Origin: Dactylorhiza incarnata
Lineage: Eukaryota; Streptophyta; Magnoliopsida; Asparagales; Orchidaceae
Assembly (NCBI GenBank): GCA_033032865.1
Contig: JAWHQI010000068.1
Span: 4,650,001-4,714,000 of the forward strand
Direction: 5' to 3'
DNA length: 64,000 nt
Shown: positions 11,600 to 22,228 of the stretch, piece by piece
Numbering within the stretch: position 1 is the first letter of the stretch
Layout: every line of letters begins with the position of its first letter
The notes under the pieces: model-generated
Seen by the model: the letters and a program-made list of their open reading frames with translations, nothing else
The model's database searches: none
Told to the model about the DNA's origin: nothing
Translations under genes and position numbers: made by a program

Positions 11600-11850
11600 A
11601 TCACTGATTCTAATGCGCACGACCACTGGTCGTGCGCCACTGATCGTGTGCACTTACCCCCTGAAATCTGAGTTCTGTCTTCCTTATCGCACCACCACTT
11701 ACGATAGCGCGCACGACCACTGGTCGTGCGCCACTGGTCGTGCGAACATTGTATTTTATAATTTTCTTACCTTTCAGGCTCCGTCCAGTCAGGCGCACGA
11801 TCAAAGGATGCTAGTGCGCACGACCACTGGTCGTGCGCCAATGACCGTGC
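11600..11850. repeat. Palindromic CGCACGACCACTGGTCGTGCG array in U3 of A1
   Basis: A 23-nt perfect palindrome (11-bp arms GCGCACGACCA and its complement around a central C, 11615-11637) recurs at about 11717 and 11818. Half-site variants such as CACGATCACTGATC and CCACTGGTCGTGCG lie between. The array sits just upstream of the TATA box and is conserved, with copy-number changes, in both LTRs of A3. Confidence 0.88.
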
Positions 11851-11870
11851 ACGCTGTTCATTCTAGCGCC

Positions 11871-11879
11871 TATATATAG
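11871..11879 (+). promoter_or_regulatory. TATA box of A1 5' LTR
   Basis: TATATATAG directly follows the palindrome array. The same box is at 17593-17601 in the 3' LTR and at 60205-60212 and 54568-54577 in A3. Transcription should start a few tens of bases downstream. Confidence 0.65.
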
Positions 11880-12780
11880 TCCTGTTCGTGAATTAGGGAT
11901 GATCGGGCTTCCGGGAGCGGGTTTTCCTGTCCGTACGCCGCCGATTTCCATCTCCAGACACCTCCCCTTCATCTTCTCCGCAAGGGGAAGTCATCTCCGG
12001 TCATTCTAGACATTCCTCCATCATCCGGAAGCATTCTCCACCGTCCGCAAGCACTCAAGCAAGCCGTCTCCATTTCTGTTCGGTGAGGAGAATATCAATC
12101 CTAAGGTAGAAGACGACGGAAGCACGTGGAGAGATCGTGACAGTCTCTCGACGCCGGAAGCACAGTCCGCCCGAGTCTGGAGGTAGCTTGACAAACTGCC
12201 ATTCCGGCCGTGAACGGCCGCTAGTCTTCGTCCATTGGTTGTCCTCTTCTTCTCCCATTTGTTGTATTTTTGCGAATCATTTTAAACTTGAATATCATGA
12301 TGTTTGGTTTAAATGCAATGGTTATTTCTTCTCTGTCCTCTAATGAATGTTTGTGATTTGCTTCACCTCCACGCGCTCACTCACTCACGCGCGCACACAT
12401 CGTGTTCGATTCGCGTTAGCAAGAGCTAGCGGCGAGTTGTGAAGAGGTGTTTGCGACCCTCACTTTCCGCACTAGAGACCACTTCATTCGCATACGCACC
12501 GTCCATCCGCCTCACGAACCTCGGCATTGCGGCCGTTGCACCCATCTCGCCTTGCGAAGCGGTGATTTCGACCCACATTTCTTCTATTGCTGTTAACAGT
12601 AGGAAACCCAAATCAAAACTCCACTTTTCGTGTTTGTTCCCGCTTGTGTAACAATTGTCACACAACGCATTTTGTTCACCCAACCTGCATTCCTCAAGAG
12701 ACCGACACTCGGGGATTCTATTCCCAACATTTATTACTGGCACGACCGGTGCACTTGCCGAAATTATCGCATCAAGTTTT

Positions 12781-12798
12781 TGGCGCCGTTGCCGGGGA
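12781..12798 (+). other. Primer-binding site of A1 (Asp tRNA)
   Basis: TGGCGCCGTTGCCGGGGA starts 6 nt after the LTR end. It is the complement of the 3' end of plant Asp tRNA (CCCCGGCAACGGCGCCA), the primer type I associate with Athila-like elements. Confidence 0.85.
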
Positions 12799-12895
12799 AT
12801 GTTAAGGCGTGTAACGTCTTGAGTTGTGAGCTTTTGTTACAAGAGCAGTTGTTTTTGATTTCCTTTGTTTTGTTTTCTTTTTGTTGTGACTGTGC

Positions 12896-14275
12896 ATGCA
12901 GAGACAAGCTGCGTGGGAACTTGTACCCTTTGATCCAGAGATCGAACGGACCGATCGCGCACGAAGGCGCGCAGCAGCCGTATAGGCTGCAATGGGTGAC
13001 AACATAGACTCAAACAATGCTGAACCAAGAGTGCCCGACGTGGGGCAGCACCAACCTGGAGATGAGCAAGAGGTAGTGAGACCTCGACCCAGAATGATGA
13101 GAGATTATACCACTCCGACAGCTGGGAGTGTGTATCCGGGATTTAGTCCCAACATTATGAACAACCAGTTCGAGATCAAACCTGCGATCTTGAACATCAT
13201 CCGGAACAATGCTCAGTTCTCCGGGATGACCAGTGAAGACCCGCACTTGCACCTGGCAGAGTTTTCCGATATCTGCGGAACTTTCCGCTACGCTGGAATA
13301 CCTGACGATACAGTCAAGCTGCGACTGTTCCCATTCTCACTTCGCGACAAGGCCAAGGTGTGGCTCCATTCTATTCCTCCTGGGACTGCCGCGACTTGGG
13401 ATGCTCTTGCATCCAAGTTCCTGGCCAAATTCCACCCCGTTGATAAAATTATGAGCCTGCGGCGGGAGATCGCCACCTTTCGCCAAGCTGACCAAGAGAC
13501 CCATGCCGAGGCGTGGGAGCGCCTTAATGATCTTCTCCGCCGCTGCCCGAACCACGAGCTCCAACCTTGGAATGTTGTAGAGACATTTTACTTCGCGATC
13601 GAGCCCAACTACCGGGCAATGATTGATGCTGCTGCGGGAGGTACTCTAATGAACCATACTCCAGAGGAGGCCCTTCGGATTCTGCGGGACACCGCCTCCC
13701 ACAGTACATTTTGGACGGCCGGGAGAAATGCACCAAGAAGCACCCGTGGTCTCTTCGTGGTCGACTCGCTTCCGCCTACATCCGCACCGGCTGCTGTTAT
13801 TACGTGCGAAGGATGTGGAGGCGGTGGACACCACGCGTATGAATGCTCAGGCAGTGATTTATCAGGTAACTTCTCGACCCTCTCTTTAAACGAATCGGTT
13901 AATTTTGTTGGTAATCAATCTAAGAGGGTGCCATTCAATAACACATATTATCCGGGAGTGAGAAGTCACCCAAACTTCTCATGGAACTCCAACGCACCTG
14001 GCCAACGATGGGCACCGGGGCAGCATTAGAATGATGCCTACGCCTCCGGGAGCCAACCAAGGCCACCTCATCCGGAATATAACCAAGGCCCCCCGGCTCC
14101 CAAGAAGAGTAACTTGGAGGAGATGATGGAAAAATTTATGCAAGCGGCTAACTCAAACATGGTTAACCAAACCGCGTCAATGCGGAACTTGGAAACGCAG
14201 CTGGGCCAATTGGCCCAAGTGCTAACCGAGCGGTCGCATGGGACTCTTCCTAGTAACACTGAAAAAACCCAATAG
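12896..14275 (+). CDS. Athila-like Gag of A1 (two in-frame stops)
   Basis: Comparison with A3 puts the original start at ATG 12896 (MQRQAAWELVP). A TAG at about 12983 leaves the open frame from ATG 12992 (345 residues, to 14029), and the frame then continues past a TAG at 14027 to 14275. The Gag core (about residues 60-210 of the open part) reads IRNNAQFSGM, HLAEFSDICGTFRYAG, LFPFSLRDKAKVWLHS, WDALASKFLAKFHP, AWERLNDLLRRCPNH, IDAAAGGTLMNHTPEEA. This is the Athila/retrotransposon-gag pattern. A zinc knuckle CEGCGGGGHHAYEC lies near 13806-13848. A C-terminal helix (NLEEMMEKFMQAANSNMVNQ) follows. It would form the particle and bind its RNA. Confidence 0.85.
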
Positions 14276-15225
14276 ACCAAGGGAAGAGTCTCGGCGACGT
14301 GGAAGTGGGTCATCCGCATGAGTTAGTGATCTCCTGCTCCATTAATAAAATAGAGACTAAGGCTTTGTGTGATTCTGGCTCCTCCCGCAACGTCATTTCT
14401 TTGCAAGACGTTGATAACTTGCAACTTGAAATTAATACGGAGGAACGGAAATCTCTTGTGCTCGCAAACGGTACCATCATACAATCAGAAGGGGAAGTGA
14501 AAAATGTAGAAGTTATAGTTGATGGGATAGTGGTGGTTGCTGATTTTCAAGTGTTAGGACCCCGGGAGAATCACTCCATCCCCATCTTGGGTGTACCGTT
14601 CTTGAAAGAGAGCAGTGCCACCCTTGACTTTTCTGCGGGTTGTGTCCTCCTACCCAATAAGATACCTTTGCCCACTTGTCCCAAGACTATAACTGAAACA
14701 TCCATTTTCCATCCTCCTTTTATTTCTGATGAATCACTAAGTTGTCCAGGGGATAAGAAAGGTGATGGATCTTCTGAAGGAGAAAAGGAAGAGTACCAGT
14801 CAAGCGGAGAGGAAGAAGTAGACTCTTGGAGAGACTATGATTCCAAGAGAGAGGAGGACAGCAGTCCTAAACATTTTGAGCTGAACGTGATTCGGGACGA
14901 CGTCCCATTATTTTCTTGTATTGAATCCTGTAATAAACGAGTTAAGCGTTCCATCTCTTGGGCCGATCCGGTCATCACTGCGGCGACGGAAATGACGCCT
15001 CCCGCTCCTATGAGAGGAGGATCTGAAAATGCTCAACGTTGGCAGTCTCCGACTGTTGCTAAACTTAAACAAGAGAAGCGTCTGCGCGATGCGCGCTCTG
15101 CCGCTCTCCGTGGCAAGAGGGCGGAGGTTAGGGGAACACTGGGTGACACTAGTGTTGGCCCTAAAGCCTTCACCTCCCGCCTACATGCTACGGGAGACGA
15201 GCACCATAAAAGCGCTTACAGCTGA
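14266..15225 (+). CDS. Retropepsin-like aspartic protease ORF of A1
   Basis: The open frame lies -1 to Gag and overlaps its end at an A6 run (14262-14267). No ATG starts it; fusion to Gag is expected, and A2 has both in one frame. The catalytic motif is CDSGSSRNVI (about 14368-14397), D-S-G instead of the commoner D-T-G. The flap/ILG region is FQVLGPRENHSIPILGVPFLKES (about 14545-14610). An acidic linker (EGEKEEYQSSGEEE) and a basic tail (KLKQEKRLRDARSAALRGKRAE) end in HHKSAYS at the stop. That tail is conserved in A2 and A3, so this is the family's natural end of coding. No RT follows. Confidence 0.85.
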   Translation, partial: NPIDQGKSLGDVEVGHPHELVISCSINKIETKALCDSGSSRNVISLQDVDNLQLEINTEERKSLVLANGTIIQSEGEVKNVEVIVDGIVVVADFQVLGPRENHSIPILGVPFLKESSATLDFSAGCVLLPNKIPLPTCPKTITETSIFHPPFISDESLSCPGDKKGDGSSEGEKEEYQSSGEEEVDSWRDYDSKREEDSSPKHFELNVIRDDVPLFSCIESCNKRVKRSISWADPVITAATEMTPPAPMRGGSENAQRWQSPTVAKLKQEKRLRDARSAALRGKRAEVRGTLGDTSVGPKAFTSRLHATGDEHHKSAYS

Positions 15226-17064
15226 TGTTTTGTTTATCTCTTATTCTGTGAAACTTTCTCTTATGCACTCTTTTTTAATTTCTGCACTCTTAAAACAATT
15301 ATAATACAGGTATTTGGTCCAGCTTAAGGACATAAAACAAAAGCGCTGCTGGGAGACAACCCAGATTTGCTGTTTTTGTTTTTTCTAACTTGTTTCAATT
15401 CAGTTTTTCTCTATTTTTGCTGCTTTTAGTTGTACCGTTTGCAGGTGTGCTTTGTACTTCGTGTTGGCGGATGCTACGGATTGTGCACGAAATTAACGCC
15501 AATCTTCCGGTATGCTCAATTCTGAGCATTGGGTAACACTTCTCCCTCCTAGCTTTTAGTTTTGTGATTGTAATGTTATATTATTTCCACGCATAATATG
15601 TCATAAGTCTGGGGGAGAGTGTAACAAACTTTATTACCCACATGCCCGTGCACCACTTCATTTGCATACCAAAAGCAAATTTCCTTTTAACTTTTCAAAA
15701 TTCAATAATTTTCAGCTTTTTCCATGCACATCACTACACCCACTTGAGCGCGTACTCACTTGTTTTGAGCGTCTTGGGTCAAACCTAATCTTTCATGTTT
15801 GATTGGAAAGTTCTTTTTTGTGCTGGCATAGGATTGAGTTGTGAAGTAACATGTCGACTCTTGTAGTGCTCCTAGTCGAGTGCTCGTGTTACGTGTAGAA
15901 TTCGTGTAGAATTAGCTTTTTCTCGTGCATTTAGTTTTATAATTTTCTAATTGCGTGACTACTGTTTATTCTACTCGTAATTTATGAATCCAGTAGAATC
16001 TGATAGTAGTGTAGGTGAGTGTGTATGCGATCACTAGTGATGTATTGCTCGAGTCGGGAGGAAGGATATTCTTTCTCGGTGGCTAAGAACTTGCCCCTAG
16101 CGACTCTTGAAGCATGGGTATAGGTTAGTTCATTTGTGCAAGTGGGATATAGGCCATTCGTTGGCCCGGTTGAGCCTTTGCACCATTCCTACACGCTCTA
16201 TCCTTGTTTAGCCATTTTTTTCCTAACCGCCACCTCTTGATTCAGCTCCACCTTCAATTCGCCAAAGCCAAGATGACTATCCTAATCGCCCACCAAATTA
16301 TGAGCTCAAGCAATTTTTTTTGCATTTAAAAAAGGTTGGGTGTTGATGCGGTGTATATTTGTGATTGTGGTGGAAATGCGTTATTGAAGATATAGCTGTC
16401 TTTGTTATTTGTTGTGCAAAGTTATAAAGTTGAAAAGAAAAAAAAATGTGAAAAGAAATGAAAGAAAAAAAAAAGTGCAAAGAGATGTAAATAGGCGGTG
16501 TACACCCACCATAAGTTCATGTTTAAGTCTGGGTGTATGGTGTACACATTTTTATTAGTGCTGGGATAGTGTTTTTATTGCGAGCTCATTTGGGTTATGT
16601 GTGCTAAGCCCCCACATTTATCATTGTTTTCCACACCGTAGCCTAAGCCTAAATCATAACCTAAAGTCCTATTGATTTGCACTTTGAACGTAACCAGTGT
16701 CGTGGAGAGAGTGTGAACGTGCAAGCTTATGGCCATCGTCATTGATGGATTTCTTTGGAGGTTGTCTTGATCTTCGATCTTTAGTAATATTCCACTTAGT
16801 GATCAAGCTACTTTCCACCTATGCGTGACCAAAGGATTCACCGCGATTCAAATTACGAGTAATAATAATAAGTAGATACGCAATTTAGAAAATGTTAATC
16901 TACTTTGCATGTTTAAAAGATTTTTCTGCTTAAATTTCTACAAGTGCGAGTGAGCGACTTCGCATGGTACTACGCATATTCAATTACTACGCCAGCTTTT
17001 GTTTTTTCTAGTCCACATGGGAGATATTTTGCTCGGGACGCGCAAACAGGTAAGTCTGGGTGTG
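15226..17064 (+). other. Conserved non-coding 3' region of A1
   Basis: About 1.84 kb without a supported ORF, shared in order with A3 (55025-56855) and more weakly with A2. It contains three PPT-like motifs TAAGTCTGGG(G/T)G at about 15604, 16524 and 17051; the last abuts the 3' LTR and is the likely polypurine tract. A T-rich and A-rich stretch lies at 16310-16470. It may hold packaging or expression signals needed by a non-autonomous element; this is inference. Confidence 0.7.
17051..17064 (+). other. Probable polypurine tract of A1
   Basis: TAAGTCTGGGTGTG ends exactly at the 3' LTR start (17065). Equivalent motifs abut the 3' LTRs of A3 and A2 on the minus strand (just right of 55024 and 41234). 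Confidence 0.6.
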
Positions 17065-18468
17065 TGATGAGTCCCAATTATATACACTTTTATGGACTCA
17101 TCTGGGCCGATTATTTAGTCTATGCACTACACTTTAGGCATGTTTTCGTTCATATTTGATGTTCCATGCTAGGTGCACTTTTAGGCCAATTTTTGGTGTT
17201 ATTTCGTATTATTCTCCTTTAGTAGTTGCTATGCATTGTTAAGTGCCACTTTCAGTGGCTGGATTCGTGGTTGTGCTGGAACAGGTGTCGTGCAGGGGTT
17301 TTCTGGTACAATTCTGTATAGGAACACAGCGCACGATCACTGATTCTAATGCGCACGACCACTGGTCATGCGCCACTGATCGTGTGCACTTACCCCCTGA
17401 AATCTGAGTTCTGTCTTCCTTATCACACGACCACTTACGATAGCGCGCACGACCACTAGTCGTGCGAACATTGTATTTTATAATTTTCTTACCTTTCAGG
17501 ATCTGTCCAGTCAGGCGCACGATCACAGGATGCTAGTGCGCATGACCACTGGTCGTGCGCCAATGACCATACGCGCTGTTCATTCCAGCGCCTATATATA
17601 GTCCTGTTCGCGAATTAGGGATGATCGGGCTTCCGGGAGCGGGTTTTTCAGTCCGTACGCCGCCGATTTGCATCTCCAGACACCTCCCCTTCATCTTCTC
17701 CGCAAGGGGAAGTCATCTCCGGTCATTCTAGACATTCCTCCATCATCCGGAAGCATTCTCCACCGTCCGCAAGCACTCAAGCAAGCCGTCTCCATTTCTG
17801 TTCGGTGAGGAGAATAGCAATCCTGAGGTAGAAGACGACGGAAGCACGTGGAGAGATCGTGACAGTCTCTCGACGCCGGAAGCACAGTCCGCCCGAGTCC
17901 GGAGGTAGCTTGACAAACTGCCATTCCGGCCGTGAACGGCCGCTAGTCTTCGTCCAGTGGTTGTCCTCTTCTTCTCCCATTTGTTGTATCATGATGTTTG
18001 GTTTAAATGCAATGGTTATTTCTTCTCTGTCCTCCAATGAATGTTTGTGATTTGCTTCACCTCCACGCGCTCACTCACTCACGCACGCACACATCGTGTT
18101 CGATTCGCGTTAGCAAGAGCTAGCGGCGAGTTGTGAAGAGGTGTTTGCGACCCTCACTTTCCGCACTAGAGACCACTTCATTCGCATACGCACCGTCCAT
18201 CCGCCTCACGAACCTCGTCATTGCGGCCGTTGCACCCATCTCGCCTTGCGAAGCAGTGATTTCGACCCGCATTTCTTCTATTGCTGTTAACAGTAGGAAA
18301 CCCAAATCAAAACTCCACTTTTCGTATTTGTTCCCGCTTGTGTAACAATTATCACACAACGCATTTCGTTCACCCAACCTGCATTCCTCAAGAGACCGAC
18401 ACTCGGGGATTCTATTCCCAACATTTATTACTTGCGCGACCGGTGCACTTGCCGAAATTATCGCATCA
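17065..18468 (+). repeat. 3' LTR of A1 (1404 bp)
   Basis: Pairs with 11329-12774. It has lost about 14 bp of one palindrome unit (near 17458) and about 28 bp (at about 17989, between two TAT sequences), consistent with short-repeat-mediated deletions. The TATA box is at 17593. Confidence 0.93.
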
Positions 18469-19098
18469 CAGTGCCACCCCACTCAGATGATTAAGCAGAA
18501 GAGAAGATATAACAGATATGAATGCTGGTGCTGTGGGAAAGTAGGCCACTTTGCTTTGGACTGTTGGTTCAACCCAACAGGGCTCAATGCAAAGAGAGTG
18601 CAGAACCCTCAGAGGTTTGTTGTTCCATTATACCACCCTAACAGAAACCAAGGACCCAATCCATATTGGGTATCTAAGGGGAAGTGATTTGTTTTGCAGG
18701 TATGACCAAATGCCAACCAATCTCCAATTTGGTATTTGGACAGTGGCTGCTCCAGGCACATGACTGGAGTCAGAAAGTATTTAAGAGAGTTCATCCCTGT
18801 GGAGAATGGACCAACCGTTATCTATGGAGGTTCAGAAAAGGGGGTGACCAGGGGCTATGGCAACATCTCAAATGGGTTAGTTACTATCACAAAGGTAGCT
18901 TATGTGGAGGGGTTGAAACACAATCTCATAAGCATAAGTCAACTATGTGATTTTGGCTTTGTTATTACTTACCACAAAGATAAGTGCCTAATTAAAAAGT
19001 CCTTAGATTCTGAGGCTACCATACTGGCACTCGGAGTGGCAATATTTATTGCTAAAACTTTCTCAATACAAATTCTTCCATGCCTATTTGTCTTGTAG
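18469..19098 (+). pseudogene. Copia B Gag second zinc knuckle and protease
   Basis: Resumes B after A1. Zinc knuckle 2 is CWCCGKVGHFALDC (about 18523-18564). After a stop near 18685 and a frame change, the protease reads IWYLDSGCSRHMTG (about 18727-18768), the copia retropepsin active site with intact D-S-G. NLISISQLC and VITYHKDKCLIKK follow. Two spaced zinc knuckles are typical of SIRE-like copia. It cleaves the polyprotein. Confidence 0.82.
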
Positions 19099-20060
19099 CT
19101 GATGGTAAAGAGGCTATATGTGTACAATGACACAAGAGACTTGCACATATCAACTATAAGACAATAAGCAAGCATTTCTCACAAGACCTAGTTAGGAATG
19201 GACCTAATATTAAGTGAATCAAAGATGGTCCTTGTCAAGCTTGCCAACTTGGAAAGCAGACTAGGACCAGCTTTAAAAGTATATCTAACAAAGAGTCCTC
19301 TAGGTGCTTATTTTTACTGCATATGGATTTGCTTGGTCCTATGTCAGTTCATAGCTTTGGAGGGAAGGCCTACACCATTGTAGTTGTTGATGATTACTCA
19401 AGGTTCACTTGGGTATTCTTCCTCAAAAAGAAATCAGATACCCTAGATATCTTGAGAAATTTTGTCAGGCAGATCTAGAATGAGATGGACTGTACTGTGG
19501 TCAAACTCAGAATTAACCATAGGACAGAATTTCAGTCAGGGGCCATGACAGAATTCTGCCAAGAACTAGGTATCTCCCAAGAATTTTCCTCACCCAGAAC
19601 TCCTCAACAGGATGGGGTTGCTAAAAGGAAGAACAGAACCTTGATAGAGGCAAGTAGGACAATGCTAAGTGACTCCTCTCTACCAGAATACATTTGGGCA
19701 TAGGCAGTCAACACTGCTTGTCATGTGATAAACAGGGCTTCAATCATCAAAGATCATATGAAAACTCCCTATGAGTTAATGAAGGGAAGAAAATCAACCC
19801 TATCCTACTTTAGGATCTTTGGTAGTAAATGTTATGTCCTTAATAATGGGAAAGCCAAACTAACCAAGTTTGCTGAGAAAAGCAGTGAGGGTATTTTTGT
19901 TGGCTACAGCTCTCATAGCAAGGCCTATAGAGTGTACAACATCAATACCCAAACAATGGAAGAATCTGTACATGTTGTATTTGATGAGACTAGCCTTATA
20001 CACAAGGGCTGGTCTAGTTCTCTAGTGAATGCAGGTTCTGTGAAAAGATAGAGGAGTTAT
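19099..20060 (+). pseudogene. Copia B integrase, broken
   Basis: The H-H-C-C finger is recognisable as KRLAHINYKTISKH and CQACQLGKQ (about 19125-19260). The core includes MDLLGP (first D, about 19324), VVVDDYSRFTWVFFLK, RINHRTEFQSGAMTEFC (the second catalytic position; consensus D-H/G-G-x-E-F, here changed) and QQDGVAKRKNRT (catalytic E replaced by K). A C-terminal LAVFGSKCYVLN-like block follows (FRIFGSKCYVLNNG, about 19810-19860). There are stops at about 19218, 19478 and 19702. Loss of catalytic residues makes it inactive. Confidence 0.8.
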
Positions 20061-20225
20061 CCATTGAAGATAATGCTGGTACCTCAGCTAAAAGTAAAGA
20101 TCAGTCAATAGATGTTGAGCTTGAAACAGATGCTGTGGAAGACACAGAAACAACAGAAGAAGTGCAACCTGAAAGACCTGCAACTGAAGAAATCCCTAGA
20201 ATACTGCCAGCCACTCAGAGATAAG

Positions 20226-21830
20226 TAAGGGATCATCCTCAGGAGCAAATTATTGGAGCTGTCAACCAAGGTGTGCTGACAAGGAGTAGGGATGCAAATG
20301 AAGCATTGTTCCTGAGTTTTATCTCTCAAATTGAACCCAAAAAATTTGAGGAAGCAAATCAGGATCCATTTTGGATTGCAGCAATGCAGGAGGAGCTGAG
20401 CCAATTTAGGAGATGCAAATATTGGAAACTGGTTCCAAGACCCCAAGGACAGAACATCATAGGAACTAAATGGGTCTACAGAAACAAATTGGATGAAAAT
20501 GGAATCATCACTAAGAACAAAGAAAGGCTAGTAGCAAAAGGCTACAGACAAGAGGAAGGGATAGATTTTGATCAGACATTTGCTCCGGTAGCCAGACTGG
20601 AAGCAATAAGACTGTTTCTGGCCTTTGCAGCCTACCAAGGTTTCAAGGTCCACCAGATGGATGTGAAGTCAGCCTTCCTAAATGGTGACCTCAAAGAGGA
20701 GGTATATGTAGAGCAGCCCTCAGGTTTTGTAGACTCTACTCACCCTGATTATGTTTACTTTCTTCGAAAAGCACTTTATGGCTTAAAACAAGCACCTAGG
20801 GCCTGGTATGAGACTCTGTCAAGCTTTCTAATTGAGAACAAATTCTCAAGGGGAAAGATTGACAAGCATTGTTCCTAAGGGAAGTAAAGGGCAAGATCTT
20901 GCTAGTGTAGATCTATGTGGATGACATCATCTTTGGCTCTACAGATAACAATCTCTGCAAAAAGTTTGCCAACTTGATGCAGGGAAAGTTTGAGGTGAGC
21001 AGTATGGGTGAGCTAAAATACTTCCTAGGTCTCCAAGTGAAACAATCTGAAGATGGTATTTTCATCTCCCACACCAAATTCATTAGGGAGCTAGTCAAGA
21101 AATTTGGATTGGAGAGTGCTTCTTCAATGAAGACTCCAATGGGAACCAATGGGTCTGTGGACAAGGATGAGAAGGGCATACCCTTTGATGAAAGCAAGTA
21201 TAGATGCATGATTGGATCTTTGCTTTATCTAACTGCAAGTAGGCCTGACATAATGTTTGTTGCATGTGTTTGTGCTAGATATCAGGTGAATCCGAAGGAA
21301 TCTCATCATGTCTCTGTCAAGAGAATCTTAAGATACCTAAAGGGTACATCCAATCTTGTCCTACGGTACCCTAGGAATAATGGATGTGAACTGACTGGGT
21401 ACTCAGATGCAGATTATGCAGGATGCAAGGAAGATAGGAAGAGTACCTCAGGAACATGTCAATTCCTTGGTGGAAGACTGATCTCTTGGAGTAGTAAGAA
21501 GCATACCAGTGTGGCAATCTCAATAGCAGAATCAGAGTATATTTCTGCTGGTAGCTGTTGTGCCCAGCTGCTATGGATTCAGCATCAACTTGAAGACTAC
21601 AATCTAAAGATGACCAAAACACCCCTGTTTTGTGACTCTTCAAGTGCAATCTCAATTGCTAAGAACTAAGCATATTGAAATCAGGTATCACTTCATCAGG
21701 GAGCATGTGGAAAATGAAGATATCACGATTGAGTTTGTCCCAACAGACAAACACGTGGCTGATATATTTATATAGCCCCTAGATGAAGCTAAGTTTAACT
21801 TCTTCAAATTCCAATTGGGAATGTTAAACT
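20226..21830 (+). pseudogene. Copia B reverse transcriptase and RNase H
   Basis: The RT reads [86 protein letters not shown] frameshift occurs near 20855 and a stop near 20910. The catalytic YVDDIIFGS follows at about 20914, then SMGELKYFLGLQV. RNase H follows with YSDADYAGCKEDRKSTSGTCQ and SSKKHTSVAISIAESEYI. About 18 nt appear deleted at 21663, before RTKHIEIRYHFIREHV. The C-terminus ends at LGML with a stop (about 21834). It synthesises cDNA and removes RNA; the copy is inactive. Confidence 0.85.
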
Positions 21831-21834
21831 TAGA

Positions 21835-22228
21835 GTAATCCTTAACTTATTCTTCACTAATCCCTTTCTAGATAATTGGTTAGAAAATCTCTCAGGCTTT
21901 GGATGAACCATGACTGAGCAAGGGGGAGCTTGGACTATTGTCTACCTAAAGGAGAGCTGCAGGAAAGAAGTCAGAAAGGGGGAGAAATGGCATCGATATG
22001 TTCAAGACAAAACAAGACCTCAAAGACAGGGGGAGCAAAGAAGTAGGGGGAGCCACAAACGAAGAGGCATCAAATCAAGGGGGAGCTACAAGTTTGATGT
22101 ACTCATTAGTTCAGCAAAAGATAAGTAAAATCTTAAATGCTCAAGCCTTTCATTTAAGATTATAACATTTATTGTCAAGTGAAAGTAGTCTTGAATTAAG
22201 ATTCTGACTTCTTCAAATAGGGGGAGAT
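21835..22228 (+). other. 3' non-coding region of copia B with six GGGGGAG motifs
   Basis: GGGGGAG occurs at about 21922, 21978, 22029, 22046, 22079 and 22220. The last, within AATAGGGGGAGAT, abuts the 3' LTR and is the polypurine tract. Multiple PPT-like boxes are known in SIRE-type elements. No env ORF is seen. Confidence 0.75.

Larger units (their letters stand above)
11329..12774 (+). repeat. 5' LTR of A1 (1446 bp)
   Basis: TG...CA termini. It pairs with 17065-18468 at roughly 2-3% substitutions by eye. It keeps two segments the 3' LTR has lost: about 28 bp near 12266 and about 14 bp of the palindrome array near 11735. Palindromes at 11600-11850 and the TATA box at 11871 place U3 in the left 550 bp. 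Confidence 0.93.
11329..18468 (+). mobile_element. Non-autonomous Gag-protease element A1 (Athila-like), 7.14 kb
   Basis: LTRs 11329-12774 and 17065-18468 begin TGATGAGTCC and end ATCGCATCA. The flanks are cactg (11324-11328) and cagtg (18469-18473), a 5-bp target duplication with one mismatch; deleting the element restores B's Gag frame (NQHC then HPTQ). Inside are an Asp-tRNA PBS, a Gag ORF and an aspartic protease ORF ending HHKSAYS. After that come 1.84 kb without coding potential and then the 3' LTR. RT, RNase H and integrase are absent, and the same layout recurs in A2 and A3. The Gag resembles Athila-type Ty3 Gag. It presumably depended on an autonomous relative. Confidence 0.9.

Noticed and set aside
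12055..12743. ORFs recurring at 12055-12743, 17691-18482, 53643-54548 and 59401-60115
   Set aside because: These are LTR copies of A1 and A3; the repeated peptides only mirror DNA repetition, on both strands.
14262..14275. Canonical -1 frameshift slippery site at the Gag/protease junction
   Set aside because: The run is A AAA ACC in the Gag frame rather than X XXY YYZ; a homopolymer contraction is at least as likely, so only a query is raised.
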